64,000 nucleotides of DNA, taken from positions 3,091,501 through 3,155,500 of the forward strand of contig NZ_CP060295.1 in NCBI RefSeq assembly GCF_014302995.1, given 5' to 3'. The notes below the pieces were generated by a model that made no database searches, had not been told where the DNA came from, and saw nothing but the letters and a program-made list of their open reading frames with translations. The position numbers and the translations under genes are program-made. Shown here piece after piece: positions 8,877 through 16,987 of this stretch (the first letter of the stretch is position 1; every line of letters starts with the position of its first letter). Source of the DNA: Variovorax sp. PAMC26660 (GTDB lineage Bacteria > Pseudomonadota > Gammaproteobacteria > Burkholderiales > Burkholderiaceae_C).

Positions 8877-9863
8877 ATGTTTTCATTCACACGGCGCGCC
8901 TTGCTGGCTTGCGCCGCAGCCGCTGCATGCCTTCCCGTCATCGACGCCATCGCCGCGGACACCGCCGCCTGGCCCGACAAGCCGGTGCGCCTCGTCGTGC
9001 CCTACACGCCGGGCGGCGCCACCGACATCGTGGCGCGCCTGATCGCGCAGAAGCTCATCGACGACACCAAGTGGACCTTCATCGTCGACAACCGCGCAGG
9101 CGGCAACGGCAACATCGGCATGGACGTGGTGGCCAAGTCCAGGCCCGACGGCTACACCGTCGGCTTGGGCCAGACCGCCAACCTGGCGATCAACCCGACG
9201 CTGTTCCCCAAGATGCCGTACGACGCGCTGAAGGACCTGGTGCCGGTGTCGATCGTCGCCTCGCAGCCTGTGGTGCTGGTGGTGCGGGCGGACGCGCCGT
9301 TCAAGTCGCTGGCCGACCTGGTCACGGCCGCCAAGGCCAAGCCCGGCGAGATCAAGCAGGCGCTCGCCGGCACCGGCACGCTGGGCCACATGGCCGGCGA
9401 AGTGCTGGCCAAGCGCGCCGGCTTCAAGGTGCTCAACGTGCCGTACAAGGGCGCCGCGCCCGCCATCACCGACCTGCTCGGTGGCCAGACCGACTACATG
9501 TTCGCCACGCCGCAGGGCGCGCTCGCCATGGTCAAGGGCGGCAAGCTGCGCGCGCTGGCCGTCACTTCGGCCAAGCGGCTGCCGGTGATGCCCGAGGTGC
9601 CGACCGTGGGCGAGAGCTACAAGGGCTTCGAGGCGGTGGACTGGAAGGCCATCGTCGTGCCGGCCGGCACGCCCGCCGACATCGTGAAGAGGCTCAATGC
9701 CGCGATCGACCGGGCGCTGGCCAAGCCCGCCACCATCTCGCAACTGCTGGCCGAGGGCAGCACGCCCGGTGGCGGCAGCCCGGAGCAGGCGGCGCAGTAC
9801 ATCCGGTCGGAGCATGCGCGCTGGGGCGCGGCAGTGCGCGAGGCGGGTGTCCAGCCCGAATAA
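8877..9863 (+). CDS. Bug-family TTT substrate-binding protein
   Basis: Second periplasmic TTT receptor, 328 aa, with an export signal in the first ~27 residues (RRALLACAAAAACLP, cleavage after AIA). Family features: PDKPVRLVVPYTPGGATDIVAR, the second-strand IVDNRAGGNGNIG, and VPYKGAAPAITDLLGGQ. It starts 4 bp after the CoA-transferase stop, so it belongs to the IclR-controlled operon and presumably captures the acid that the transferase activates. No permease genes are nearby. Confidence 0.94.
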   Translation: MFSFTRRALLACAAAAACLPVIDAIAADTAAWPDKPVRLVVPYTPGGATDIVARLIAQKLIDDTKWTFIVDNRAGGNGNIGMDVVAKSRPDGYTVGLGQTANLAINPTLFPKMPYDALKDLVPVSIVASQPVVLVVRADAPFKSLADLVTAAKAKPGEIKQALAGTGTLGHMAGEVLAKRAGFKVLNVPYKGAAPAITDLLGGQTDYMFATPQGALAMVKGGKLRALAVTSAKRLPVMPEVPTVGESYKGFEAVDWKAIVVPAGTPADIVKRLNAAIDRALAKPATISQLLAEGSTPGGGSPEQAAQYIRSEHARWGAAVREAGVQPE

Positions 9864-9903
9864 GCGCCGCCGCCCCGCCAGCGGGCGATATAGTTCCGGC
9901 CCC

Positions 9904-10830
9904 ATGGACCGCCTGAAGCAACTCGAATCCTTCGTCTCGGTCGCGACGCGTGGCGGGCTCACCGCCGCGGCCAAGGCCGAGGGCGTGGCGCCCGCGATCA
10001 TGGGGCGTCGCCTCGACGCGCTCGAAGAGCGGCTGGGCGTCAAGCTGCTGGTGCGCACCACGCGCCGCATCACGCTCACGCACGAGGGCAGCGCCTTCCT
10101 CGAAGATTGCCAGCGCCTGTTGACCGAGTTCGCGAATGCCGAAGCGAGCGTGAGCGCCGGCGGCATCAAGGCCAGCGGGCATTTGCGCGTGACGGCGCCG
10201 GCCGGCTTCGGCCGTCGCCATGTGGCGCCGCTGGTACCGCGCTTTCATGCGCTGCATCCCGAGGTGACGATCTCGCTCAATCTCAGCGACCGCGTGGTCG
10301 ACGTGACCGGCGAGAGCTTCGATTGCGCGGTGCGCGTGGGCGACCTGCCCGACTCGTCGCTGGTCAGCGTGCGGCTGGCCGACAATCGCCGGCGCTGCGT
10401 GGCAACGCCCGAATTCATCCGGCGGCACGGCATGCCGCGGCACCCCGGCGAACTCACGCGCTTTGCCTGTCTCACGCTGTCGAGCGATGCCTCGCAGACG
10501 CGCGGCTGGGCCTTTCGCATTACCGCCGAGGGCGGCGCACAGGATCTGATCCATCTGCGCCCGAGCGGACCGCTCGATTGTTCCGACGGACAGGTGCTGC
10601 ACGACTGGTGCCTGGCCGGCCACGGCATTGCGTGGCGCAGCACCTGGGAGGTCGAGGCCGAGATCGATGCGGGCCTGCTGGTGCCGCTGCTCGACGACTT
10701 CGCCGCGCCGCCCAACGGCATCTACGCGGTGTTCGCAGGCGCCAAGCACCTGCCGCTGCGGGTGCGACTGTGGCTTGATTTCCTCAAGGCGCAGTACGGA
10801 AACCCGGAATTCTGGGGAGGCAGGGCGTAG
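9904..10830 (+). CDS. LysR-family transcriptional regulator
   Basis: 308-aa LysR-type regulator. Residues 1-60 are the helix-turn-helix (MDRLKQLESFVSVATRGG, then AAKAEGVAPAIMGRRLDALEERLGVKLL), and the remainder is a periplasmic-binding-protein-like effector domain of the PBP2_CrgA type (SGHLRVTAPAGFGRRHVAPLVPRF). It follows the catabolic operon by 40 bp in the same direction, so it may be co-transcribed, but it could also act elsewhere. Unlike typical autoregulating LysR genes it has no divergent partner here. The ATG at 9904 gives the canonical N-terminus. Confidence 0.93.
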   Translation: MDRLKQLESFVSVATRGGLTAAAKAEGVAPAIMGRRLDALEERLGVKLLVRTTRRITLTHEGSAFLEDCQRLLTEFANAEASVSAGGIKASGHLRVTAPAGFGRRHVAPLVPRFHALHPEVTISLNLSDRVVDVTGESFDCAVRVGDLPDSSLVSVRLADNRRRCVATPEFIRRHGMPRHPGELTRFACLTLSSDASQTRGWAFRITAEGGAQDLIHLRPSGPLDCSDGQVLHDWCLAGHGIAWRSTWEVEAEIDAGLLVPLLDDFAAPPNGIYAVFAGAKHLPLRVRLWLDFLKAQYGNPEFWGGRA

Positions 10831-10890
10831 GGTGCTTCAGTGGCGGCACAATCTGTTTGCATTTGCAACTCACTGAGAAGAAAGCCATCG

Positions 10891-11343
10891 ATGACGCTCG
10901 AAGCCATCCTCGCGTACCTGCACTTGCTGGCCATCCTGACGATGGTTGTCTTCATTTCCAGCGAAGCCGCGCTGTGCCGGGTGCAGTGGCTCAATGCCGC
11001 GGTGGTGGAGCGGCTGGCCAAGATCGACATGGTCTACGGCATCGCGGCCATCGCGGTGCTCGCGACCGGCATCGCGCGCACCTGGTGGGGCGTGAAGGGC
11101 ACGGCCTGGTATTGGACCAACCCGCTGCTGCACGTGAAGCTGGGGCTGTTCATCATCGTGGGCGTGTTGTCGATCTTTCCGACGCTCACTTACTTCCGCT
11201 GGCGCAAGACGCTGCGCGCCACCGGCAAGCTGCCGCTCGAAGACGACATCAAGAAGACGCGCAAGCTGGTGATGGTGCAGGCGCACCTGATCGCGCTGAT
11301 TCCACTGGTGGCCGTGTTCCTCGCGCGCGGTTTCGGCAAGTAA
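10891..11343 (+). CDS. DUF2214-family membrane protein
   Basis: A 150-aa integral membrane protein with four predicted transmembrane segments (about residues 5-25, 48-68, 85-105, 128-148), resembling the DUF2214 family of unknown function. Conserved-looking features include an N-terminal AILAYLHLLAILTM and a central GIARTWWGVKGTAWYWTNPLLHVKLGLF. The ATG at 10891 is preceded by GAGAAG. An in-frame extension of 17 codons upstream is not membrane-like and is rejected. It ends just before a bidirectional terminator. No functional clue in the neighbours. Confidence 0.85.
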   Translation: MTLEAILAYLHLLAILTMVVFISSEAALCRVQWLNAAVVERLAKIDMVYGIAAIAVLATGIARTWWGVKGTAWYWTNPLLHVKLGLFIIVGVLSIFPTLTYFRWRKTLRATGKLPLEDDIKKTRKLVMVQAHLIALIPLVAVFLARGFGK

Positions 11344-11361
11344 GCAAGCCGGCCCATGAAA

Positions 11362-11388
11362 AAGGCCCGCACGCGGCGGGCCTTCTTT
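11362..11388. terminator. Bidirectional intrinsic terminator
   Basis: A 9-bp stem AAGGCCCGC / GCGGGCCTT with a 5-nt loop, A-rich on the left and T-rich (TCTTTCTT) on the right. It sits between the convergent DUF2214 gene and the PsiF-like gene and can serve both. Confidence 0.85.
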
Positions 11389-11416
11389 CTTGCGCCAGAT
11401 TCAGCGCAGCGCGGTG

Positions 11417-11752
11417 TCAGCCCTTGGCTGCATCCGCTTCGCACTTCTTGATGAAGCTGTTCTTGGCGGCACCGGCCAGGGCCTTGCCGTTCTTGTCGAT
11501 GGCCTTGGTCGCGCAAGCGGGCGCCGCTGCAGCCTTGGTTTCCTTCTCGCACTTCTTGATCGAGCTGGCCTTGGCGGCGCCAGCCAGGGCCTTGCCGTTC
11601 TTGTCGATAGCCTTGGCGTCACAGCTTGCGCCGGCGGCGGGTGCGGCCGCAGCGGCGGGGGCTGCTGCCGGTGCGGCGGCCTTGTCTTGAGCCTGCGCGG
11701 CGCCGAAGGAAAGGCATGCGCCCAGAACGACCAGGGAAAGGAGCTTCTTCAT
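11417..11752 (-). CDS. PsiF-like exported repeat protein
   Basis: A 111-aa exported protein. Residues 1-21 are a Sec signal peptide (MKKLLSLVVLGACLSFGAAQA). An Ala/Pro-rich linker follows, then two nearly identical repeats of about 28 residues (C-x-KAIDKNGKALAGAAK-x-S-x-IKKC), each with two cysteines. The pattern resembles the phosphate-starvation-inducible PsiF repeat, in which a pair of cysteines flanks a basic helix. Function is unknown; E. coli PsiF is Pho-regulated, but I see no certain Pho box here. The A/P-rich linker and the repeat duplication suggest recent internal expansion. Confidence 0.8.
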   Translation of the reverse strand: MKKLLSLVVLGACLSFGAAQAQDKAAAPAAAPAAAAAPAAGASCDAKAIDKNGKALAGAAKASSIKKCEKETKAAAAPACATKAIDKNGKALAGAAKNSFIKKCEADAAKG

Positions 11753-11883
11753 GATGGGATGTGTCCTTGCAAGGTTGGTTTGACAGGAGCCCCTCCTCGG
11801 GGCCGACCATCCTAACGGGCCAGGACAACGATCGGATGACCAACGTTAACTGTCCCCGGGTTTGCCCCCGGTAAAATTCACGG

Positions 11884-13569
11884 ATGCTATTGGTCAAACA
11901 AGAGTTGCTCGCGGCGCTCGCGAACACGCTCGAATCCCTCTCGCCCGGCGCTGGCCCCAAAGCCGCGTTCGAGTCGCCCAAGGTGGCAGCGCATGGCGAT
12001 TTCGCCAGCACTGCCGCGATGCAGCTCGCCAAGCCGCTGGGGCGCAAGCCTCGCGAACTGGCCGAGCAACTGAGCGCTGCGCTGCTCGCCACCCCCGCTT
12101 TCGGCCAATGGGTCGAAGCCATCGAGATCGCCGGCCCCGGCTTTCTCAACATCCGTCTGAAGACGGCTGCCAAGCAGCAGATCGTGCGCGAGGTGCTGTC
12201 CGCCGGCGAAACCTTCGGCCAGCAGCCCGCCACTGGCGAAAAGGTGCTGGTCGAATTCGTCTCGGCCAACCCGACCGGCCCGCTGCACGTCGGCCACGGC
12301 CGCCAGGCCGCGCTGGGCGACGCCATCTGCAGCCTGCGCGCCTCGCAGGGCGAGAGCGTCTGGCGCGAGTACTACTACAACGACGCCGGCGTGCAGATCC
12401 AGACGCTGGCCAACAGCACGCAACTGCGCGCGCGCGGCTTCAAGCCCGGCGACGCCGAATGGCCCAGCGGCGAAAAGGCGCCGGCCTACAACGGCGACTA
12501 CATCGCCGAGATCGCCGAAGACTTCAAGCAGAAGAAGACCGTCAAGTCGGAAGACCGCGAAGTCACCGCCACCGGCGACATCGAGGACATCGACGCAATC
12601 CGCGAGTTCGCGGTGGCCTACCTGCGCCGCGAACAGGACCTCGATTTGCAGGCCTTCCGCGTGCATTTCGACCAGTACTACCTGGAGTCCAGCCTCTACA
12701 CCAGCGGCCGTGTCGAAGCCGCCGTGCAGAAGCTCGTGGCCGCGGGCAAGACCTACGAACAAGATGGCGCGCTGTGGCTGAAGTCGACCGACTACGGCGA
12801 CGACAAAGACCGCGTCATGAAGAAGCAGGACGGCACGTACACCTACTTCGTGCCTGACGTCGCGTACCACATCGCCAAGTGGGAGCGTGGCTTTCACAAG
12901 GTCATCAACATCCAGGGCACCGACCACCACGGCACCATCGCGCGGGTGCGCGCCGGCCTGCAGGCTGCGGGCGAGGGCATCCCCGAGGGTTACCCCGACT
13001 ACGTGCTGCACACCATGGTGCGCGTGATGAAGGGCGGCGAAGAGGTCAAGATCAGCAAGCGCGCCGGCAGCTACGTCACGCTGCGCGATCTGATCGAGTG
13101 GACCAGCACCGACGCGATCCGCTTCTTCCTGCTCAGCCGCAAGCCCGACACCGAATACACCTTCGACATCGACCTTGCGGTGACGAAGAACAACGACAAC
13201 CCGGTCTACTACGTGCAGTACGCCCATGCGCGCATCTGCTCGGTGCTGGCGGGCTGGGGCGGAGACCGCGCCACGCTGGAGGGCGTCGATCTGTCGCCGC
13301 TCGAAAGCCCGGCGGCCCAGGCGCTGATGCTGCTGCTGGCCAGGTACCCGGCCATGCTCACGGCCGCGGCCAAGGATTTCGCGCCGCACGACGTCACTTT
13401 CTACCTGCGCGAACTGGCCGCCTGCTACCACAGCTACTACGACGCCGAGCGCATTTTGGTCGACGACGAGGCGGTCAAGCTGGCCCGGCTGGCGCTGGTC
13501 GCCGCGACCGCGCAGGTGCTGCACAATGGCCTCGCGATTCTTGGCGTCAGTGCGCCGAGCAAGATGTAA
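11884..13569 (+). CDS. argS: Arginyl-tRNA synthetase
   Basis: Charges tRNA-Arg with arginine; essential cytoplasmic class I synthetase. 561 aa, normal for the bacterial enzyme. The N-terminal additional domain (residues ~1-110) is followed by the catalytic domain with the HIGH motif as HVGHG in [18 protein letters not shown] (about residues 134-138) and a KMSKR equivalent KISKRAG (about 389). The DALR anticodon-binding domain closes the protein. The SPOR-protein gene starts 8 bp downstream, so the two are likely co-transcribed. Confidence 0.98.
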   Translation: MLLVKQELLAALANTLESLSPGAGPKAAFESPKVAAHGDFASTAAMQLAKPLGRKPRELAEQLSAALLATPAFGQWVEAIEIAGPGFLNIRLKTAAKQQIVREVLSAGETFGQQPATGEKVLVEFVSANPTGPLHVGHGRQAALGDAICSLRASQGESVWREYYYNDAGVQIQTLANSTQLRARGFKPGDAEWPSGEKAPAYNGDYIAEIAEDFKQKKTVKSEDREVTATGDIEDIDAIREFAVAYLRREQDLDLQAFRVHFDQYYLESSLYTSGRVEAAVQKLVAAGKTYEQDGALWLKSTDYGDDKDRVMKKQDGTYTYFVPDVAYHIAKWERGFHKVINIQGTDHHGTIARVRAGLQAAGEGIPEGYPDYVLHTMVRVMKGGEEVKISKRAGSYVTLRDLIEWTSTDAIRFFLLSRKPDTEYTFDIDLAVTKNNDNPVYYVQYAHARICSVLAGWGGDRATLEGVDLSPLESPAAQALMLLLARYPAMLTAAAKDFAPHDVTFYLRELAACYHSYYDAERILVDDEAVKLARLALVAATAQVLHNGLAILGVSAPSKM

Positions 13570-13577
13570 ATCCCACC

Positions 13578-14354
13578 ATGAAGAAGACAACCAGACAACG
13601 CGGCAACATCGTCATCGGCCTGATCATCGGACTGGTGCTCGGCCTTGGCGTCGCGCTGGGCATCGCGGTCTACGTGACCAAGGTGCCGATCCCGTTCGTG
13701 ACCAAGACCCAGAAGGGCGGCGCCGAGCAGGACGAAGCCGAAGCGCGCAAGAACCGCGACTGGGACCCGAACGCGCCCTTGGCTGGCAAGGCTGGAGCCG
13801 CCAAGCCCGCGCCGACCGCCACCGGTCCCGTCAACCCCGTCACCGGCGAGCCGGCAACGACTGCCGTGACGCCGACGACCGTGCCACCCACGACCGCGCC
13901 GCCGGTGCCCGTGGTGGTGGCGCCCACCACCAAGCCGCCGCGCACCGCGCCCGTGCCGGCCGAAGCCAATGCGCTGCCGCCGTCGAACGATCCGCTGGGT
14001 GACCTTGCCCGCGCGCGCTCGGGTGGCGGCTCGGGCAGCACGACCACGGCCTCGGCCGCGCCGAGCAGCCACGCCAACAGCACGGCGACCTCCCCGGCGG
14101 CCGCCTCGGGCGCCGATCCGTTCATGTACTTCGTGCAGGCCGGCGCCTTCCGCACCACCGACGATGCCGAGGCCCAGCGCGCCAAGCTGTCGCTGATGGG
14201 CGTCGAGGCCAAGGTCACCGAGCGCGAGCAGGCGGGCCGCACGGTCTACCGCGTGCGCGCCGGCCCGTTCAACAAGAAGGACGACGCCGACCGGCTCAAG
14301 GAGCGGCTTGACGGCGGCGGCCTGGAGTCAGCCCTGGTCCGCGTGCAGCGCTGA
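13578..14354 (+). CDS. SPOR-domain (FtsN-like) membrane protein
   Basis: A 258-aa bitopic inner-membrane protein. One transmembrane helix lies near the N-terminus (IVIGLIIGLVLGLGVALGIAV, ~11-31) after a basic cytoplasmic tail. A long Pro/Thr/Ala-rich periplasmic linker (~60-175) leads to a C-terminal SPOR domain (about 180-258: YFVQAGAFRTTDDAEAQRAKL, RVRAGPFNKKDDADRLKERL) that binds denuded septal peptidoglycan. The layout matches FtsN-like division proteins, usually found downstream of argS in Burkholderiales. The true start is the ATG at 13578; the longer open frame upstream is a shadow of argS. Confidence 0.92.
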   Translation: MKKTTRQRGNIVIGLIIGLVLGLGVALGIAVYVTKVPIPFVTKTQKGGAEQDEAEARKNRDWDPNAPLAGKAGAAKPAPTATGPVNPVTGEPATTAVTPTTVPPTTAPPVPVVVAPTTKPPRTAPVPAEANALPPSNDPLGDLARARSGGGSGSTTTASAAPSSHANSTATSPAAASGADPFMYFVQAGAFRTTDDAEAQRAKLSLMGVEAKVTEREQAGRTVYRVRAGPFNKKDDADRLKERLDGGGLESALVRVQR

Positions 14355-14476
14355 CAAGGTGTGAATAAACCTGCTGCGCGCCCCGATCTCGCACCTGCGG
14401 TCCTCACCGTACAGAGTACGGCTGCGGTCCTCGATGCAAGCTCGGCGCGCTCGCTACGGTTTCTTCACACCTTGTC
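14353..14476. repeat. Long palindromic element with nested hairpin
   Basis: A 124-bp imperfect palindrome starting at the stop codon of the SPOR gene. Outer 13-bp arms GACAAGGTGTGAA (14353-14365) and TTCACACCTTGTC (14464-14476) pair perfectly, continue through AAACC/GGTTT and GCGCGCC/GGCGCGC, and enclose a central CCGTAC-AGA-GTACGG hairpin (14407-14421) flanked by a direct repeat TGCGGTCCTC (14396-14405, 14423-14432). It may act as a terminator or be a REP-like mobile palindrome. It differs in sequence from the double-hairpin element. The remainder to 14619 holds a GCGGGG-CCCCGC hairpin (~14559-14577) and the dsbA ribosome site. Confidence 0.85.
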
Positions 14477-14619
14477 GGCGGGGCGCCGCCACAAATAGCC
14501 TTTAAGCTTCGCCGCGCGGCGTTTGCCGCCACCATTCATCGCCTTGGGCGCGCCGTGAGCGGGGGAACTCCCCGCCGCGCACCGGCTCAGTCTGCCGTAC
14601 CAACAGGAGAACCCTTTCA

Positions 14620-15267
14620 ATGAAACGTCGTGACTTTTCGCTGGCCGCCACTTCGCTTGGGCTGCTGTCCCTGGCTGCCAACCCGGCCCACGCCCAGGCG
14701 CGCGCGCCCAAGGCCGGCACCGAGTATCTGGTGCTCGACAAGCGCGTGCCGGTCGATGCACCGGCCGGCAAGATCGAGGTGGTCGAGTTCTTCTCGTACA
14801 ACTGCCCGCATTGCAACGACTTCGAGCCGGCGCTCGAAGCCTGGGTCAAGACAGCACCGAAGGAAGTGGCCTTCCGTCGCATCCCGGTGCCCTTCGTGGG
14901 CAACGACGTCGAAGCCAAGCAGCGCCTGTACTACGCGCTCGAAGCCATGGGCAAGATCGACGAATACCAGCCGAAGGTGTTCAACGCGATCCACGCACAG
15001 CGCCAGAACGTGAACGGCGACGCCAACATCATTGCCTGGGCAGCGGCGAACGGCCTGGACGGCACCAAGTTCAAGGAAGTCTTCACCTCGTTCGGCGTGG
15101 CCAGCAAGGCCAAGCGCGCCTCGCAGATGACCGACGCCTACAAGGTGGCCGGCGTGCCGGCCATGGCCGTGGCCGGCCGCTGGTATGTGGATGGCGAGAC
15201 CGCCGGCAGCATGACCAAGGTGCTCCAGGTCGTCAATTACCTGGTCGGCGAAGCAAAGAAGGGCTGA
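14620..15267 (+). CDS. dsbA: Thiol:disulfide interchange protein DsbA
   Basis: Periplasmic dithiol oxidase that introduces disulfide bonds into exported proteins. 215 aa with a signal peptide (MKRRDFSLAATSLGLLSLA, cleavage after AHA ~26). The thioredoxin-like active site CPHC is at residues 62-65 in FFSYNCPHCNDFEP, and the cis-proline loop is AGVPAMAV. An AGGAG ribosome site precedes the ATG. The gene is separated from the SPOR gene by the palindromic element and followed by an intrinsic terminator, so it is probably monocistronic. Confidence 0.96.
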   Translation: MKRRDFSLAATSLGLLSLAANPAHAQARAPKAGTEYLVLDKRVPVDAPAGKIEVVEFFSYNCPHCNDFEPALEAWVKTAPKEVAFRRIPVPFVGNDVEAKQRLYYALEAMGKIDEYQPKVFNAIHAQRQNVNGDANIIAWAAANGLDGTKFKEVFTSFGVASKAKRASQMTDAYKVAGVPAMAVAGRWYVDGETAGSMTKVLQVVNYLVGEAKKG

Positions 15268-15377
15268 TCGGCCCTTTCCAGGCGCGGGGCACTTCGTGTC
15301 CGCGGCGCCTTCTTTCCACAGGGATGGCACCGGCGAACCGGCCCGATCGGTTTCAGGGTGTTTCCTGAATGGAACAC

Positions 15378-15400
15378 AAGCTCGCTTTGGCGGGCTTTTT
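15378..15400 (+). terminator. Intrinsic terminator after dsbA
   Basis: An 8-bp stem AAGCTCGC / GCGGGCTT (one G-T pair) with a 4-nt loop followed by TTTTT. It lies 110 bp beyond the dsbA stop and 65 bp before lptA. Confidence 0.8.
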
Positions 15401-15465
15401 CATCGGCGATGGTGGGCTGCTGTAATCAGCCGCATACAATGCCGCAGAGCAAGTTTCGTGCCTCT

Positions 15466-16179
15466 ATGACATTGCATTCTTACCCCATCACTTCCCTCCT
15501 CCGTCGCATCGGCCGCCTGGCCGCCAGCGCGCTGTTGCTGGCCGGTCTCGCCTCAGGCGCGCTGGCCGAGACCGCCGACCGCTCCAAGCCGATGAACATC
15601 GAGTCCGACGCGATGCGCTACGACGACCTGAAACAGACCAGCGTGTTCACCGGCAACGTGCTGGTCACGAAGGGCACCATCATCATTCGCGGCGCGCGCC
15701 TCGATGTGCGCCAGGACCCAGAGGGCTACCAGTACGGCGTGGTCACGGCGGCGCCTGGCAAGCGGGCGTATTACAAGCAGAAACGCAATGCGCCCGACGA
15801 GTGGATCGAGGGCGAGTCCGAAGTCATCGAGTACGACAGCCGCGCTGACAACGTCAAGTTCATCCGCAATGCCGAGATGCGCCGCCTGCTCGGCTCGACG
15901 CCGAACGACGAGAGCCACGGCGCCCTGATCGTCTACGACCAGAGCAACGACACCTACACGGTCAACGGTTCTACCGTGCCGCCGAACACGGCGGTCAACG
16001 CGTCGTCCCCGACCGGCCGCGTCAAGACCATCCTTACACCCAAGGCCGTCCCGGCGCCTGCAGCCGGCGCTTCCGCCCCGGCCGGCGCGAAGCCTGCGGC
16101 AGCGGCGCCCACCCCGGCCGCCGGCAAGGGCCTGCGTTCGACCACCACGCTCGGTGCCGAGGGAGAAACCCGAAAGTGA
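15466..16179 (+). CDS. lptA: LPS transport periplasmic protein LptA
   Basis: Periplasmic bridge protein that moves lipopolysaccharide from LptC to the outer-membrane LptDE. 237 aa: a signal peptide (hydrophobic [17 protein letters not shown]), then the OstA/LptA jellyroll ([32 protein letters not shown], then [13 protein letters not shown] turns), and an Ala/Pro-rich C-terminal tail of about 50 residues that the E. coli protein lacks. ATG 15466 is preferred because it puts the signal peptide near the N-terminus; upstream in-frame starts run into the dsbA terminator. It overlaps lptB. No lptC precedes it here, although lptC is often adjacent. Confidence 0.93.
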   Translation: MTLHSYPITSLLRRIGRLAASALLLAGLASGALAETADRSKPMNIESDAMRYDDLKQTSVFTGNVLVTKGTIIIRGARLDVRQDPEGYQYGVVTAAPGKRAYYKQKRNAPDEWIEGESEVIEYDSRADNVKFIRNAEMRRLLGSTPNDESHGALIVYDQSNDTYTVNGSTVPPNTAVNASSPTGRVKTILTPKAVPAPAAGASAPAGAKPAAAAPTPAAGKGLRSTTTLGAEGETRK

Positions 16180-16970
16180 TCGAAACCGCTGGAACCCAGG
16201 ACGCCAACGGCAAGCCGGGCAGCCGCCTGGTCGCGCGCGGCCTGAAGAAGAGCTACGGCAGCCGCACGGTCGTCAAGGACGTCTCGCTCGACGTGCAGAA
16301 GGGCGAAGTCGTCGGCCTGCTGGGGCCCAACGGCGCCGGCAAGACCACTTCGTTCTACATGATCGTGGGCCTGGTGCGTGCCGACGCGGGCGACATCACG
16401 ATCGACGGCGAGCCCATCGCCCACATGCCGATCCACCGCCGTGCCCGCATGGGCCTGAGCTACCTGCCGCAGGAAGCCTCGATCTTCCGCAAGCTCACGG
16501 TCGAGGAAAACGTGCGTGCCGTGCTGGAACTCCAGAGCGAGCCCGACGAAAGCGGCAAGCTCGTGTCCCTGTCGAAGCAGCACATCGAAGAGCGCCTGAC
16601 CGAGCTGCTGACCGACCTGCGGGTCGACCACCTGCGCGATTCGCCTGCGCTCGCCCTGTCGGGCGGCGAGCGCCGCCGCGTCGAGATCGCGCGCGCGCTG
16701 GCCACCCAGCCGCGCTTCATCCTGCTGGACGAACCCTTTGCCGGCATCGACCCGATCGCGGTCATTGAAATCCAGCGGATCATCAGTTTCCTGAAAGAGC
16801 GCGGCATCGGCGTGCTCATCACCGACCACAACGTGCGTGAAACGCTGGGCATCTGCGATCACGCGTTCATCATCAGCGACGGGCATGTGCTGGCACAAGG
16901 CACGCCCTCGGAGATCGTCGACAACGCCGAAGTACGCAGGGTGTACCTGGGCGAACACTTCCGGATGTAG
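16176..16970 (+). CDS. lptB: LPS export ABC ATPase LptB
   Basis: Cytoplasmic ATPase that drives the LptB2FGC lipopolysaccharide extractor. 264 aa. Walker [12 protein letters not shown]-loop in LPQEASIF, signature [15 protein letters not shown], Walker [14 protein letters not shown], and H-loop [11 protein letters not shown]. The start is a GTG at 16176 overlapping the lptA stop (GTGA), indicating translational coupling. The family usually begins closer to the LKKSYG segment, so the first ~20 residues are an extension. rpoN follows after 17 bp. Confidence 0.97.
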   Translation: MIETAGTQDANGKPGSRLVARGLKKSYGSRTVVKDVSLDVQKGEVVGLLGPNGAGKTTSFYMIVGLVRADAGDITIDGEPIAHMPIHRRARMGLSYLPQEASIFRKLTVEENVRAVLELQSEPDESGKLVSLSKQHIEERLTELLTDLRVDHLRDSPALALSGGERRRVEIARALATQPRFILLDEPFAGIDPIAVIEIQRIISFLKERGIGVLITDHNVRETLGICDHAFIISDGHVLAQGTPSEIVDNAEVRRVYLGEHFRM

Positions 16971-16987
16971 GGAGGGCGGCTTTCCCC

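Noticed and set aside
15268..15465. lptC or another gene between dsbA and lptA
   Set aside because: The 198-bp gap holds a terminator and no frame with coding character.
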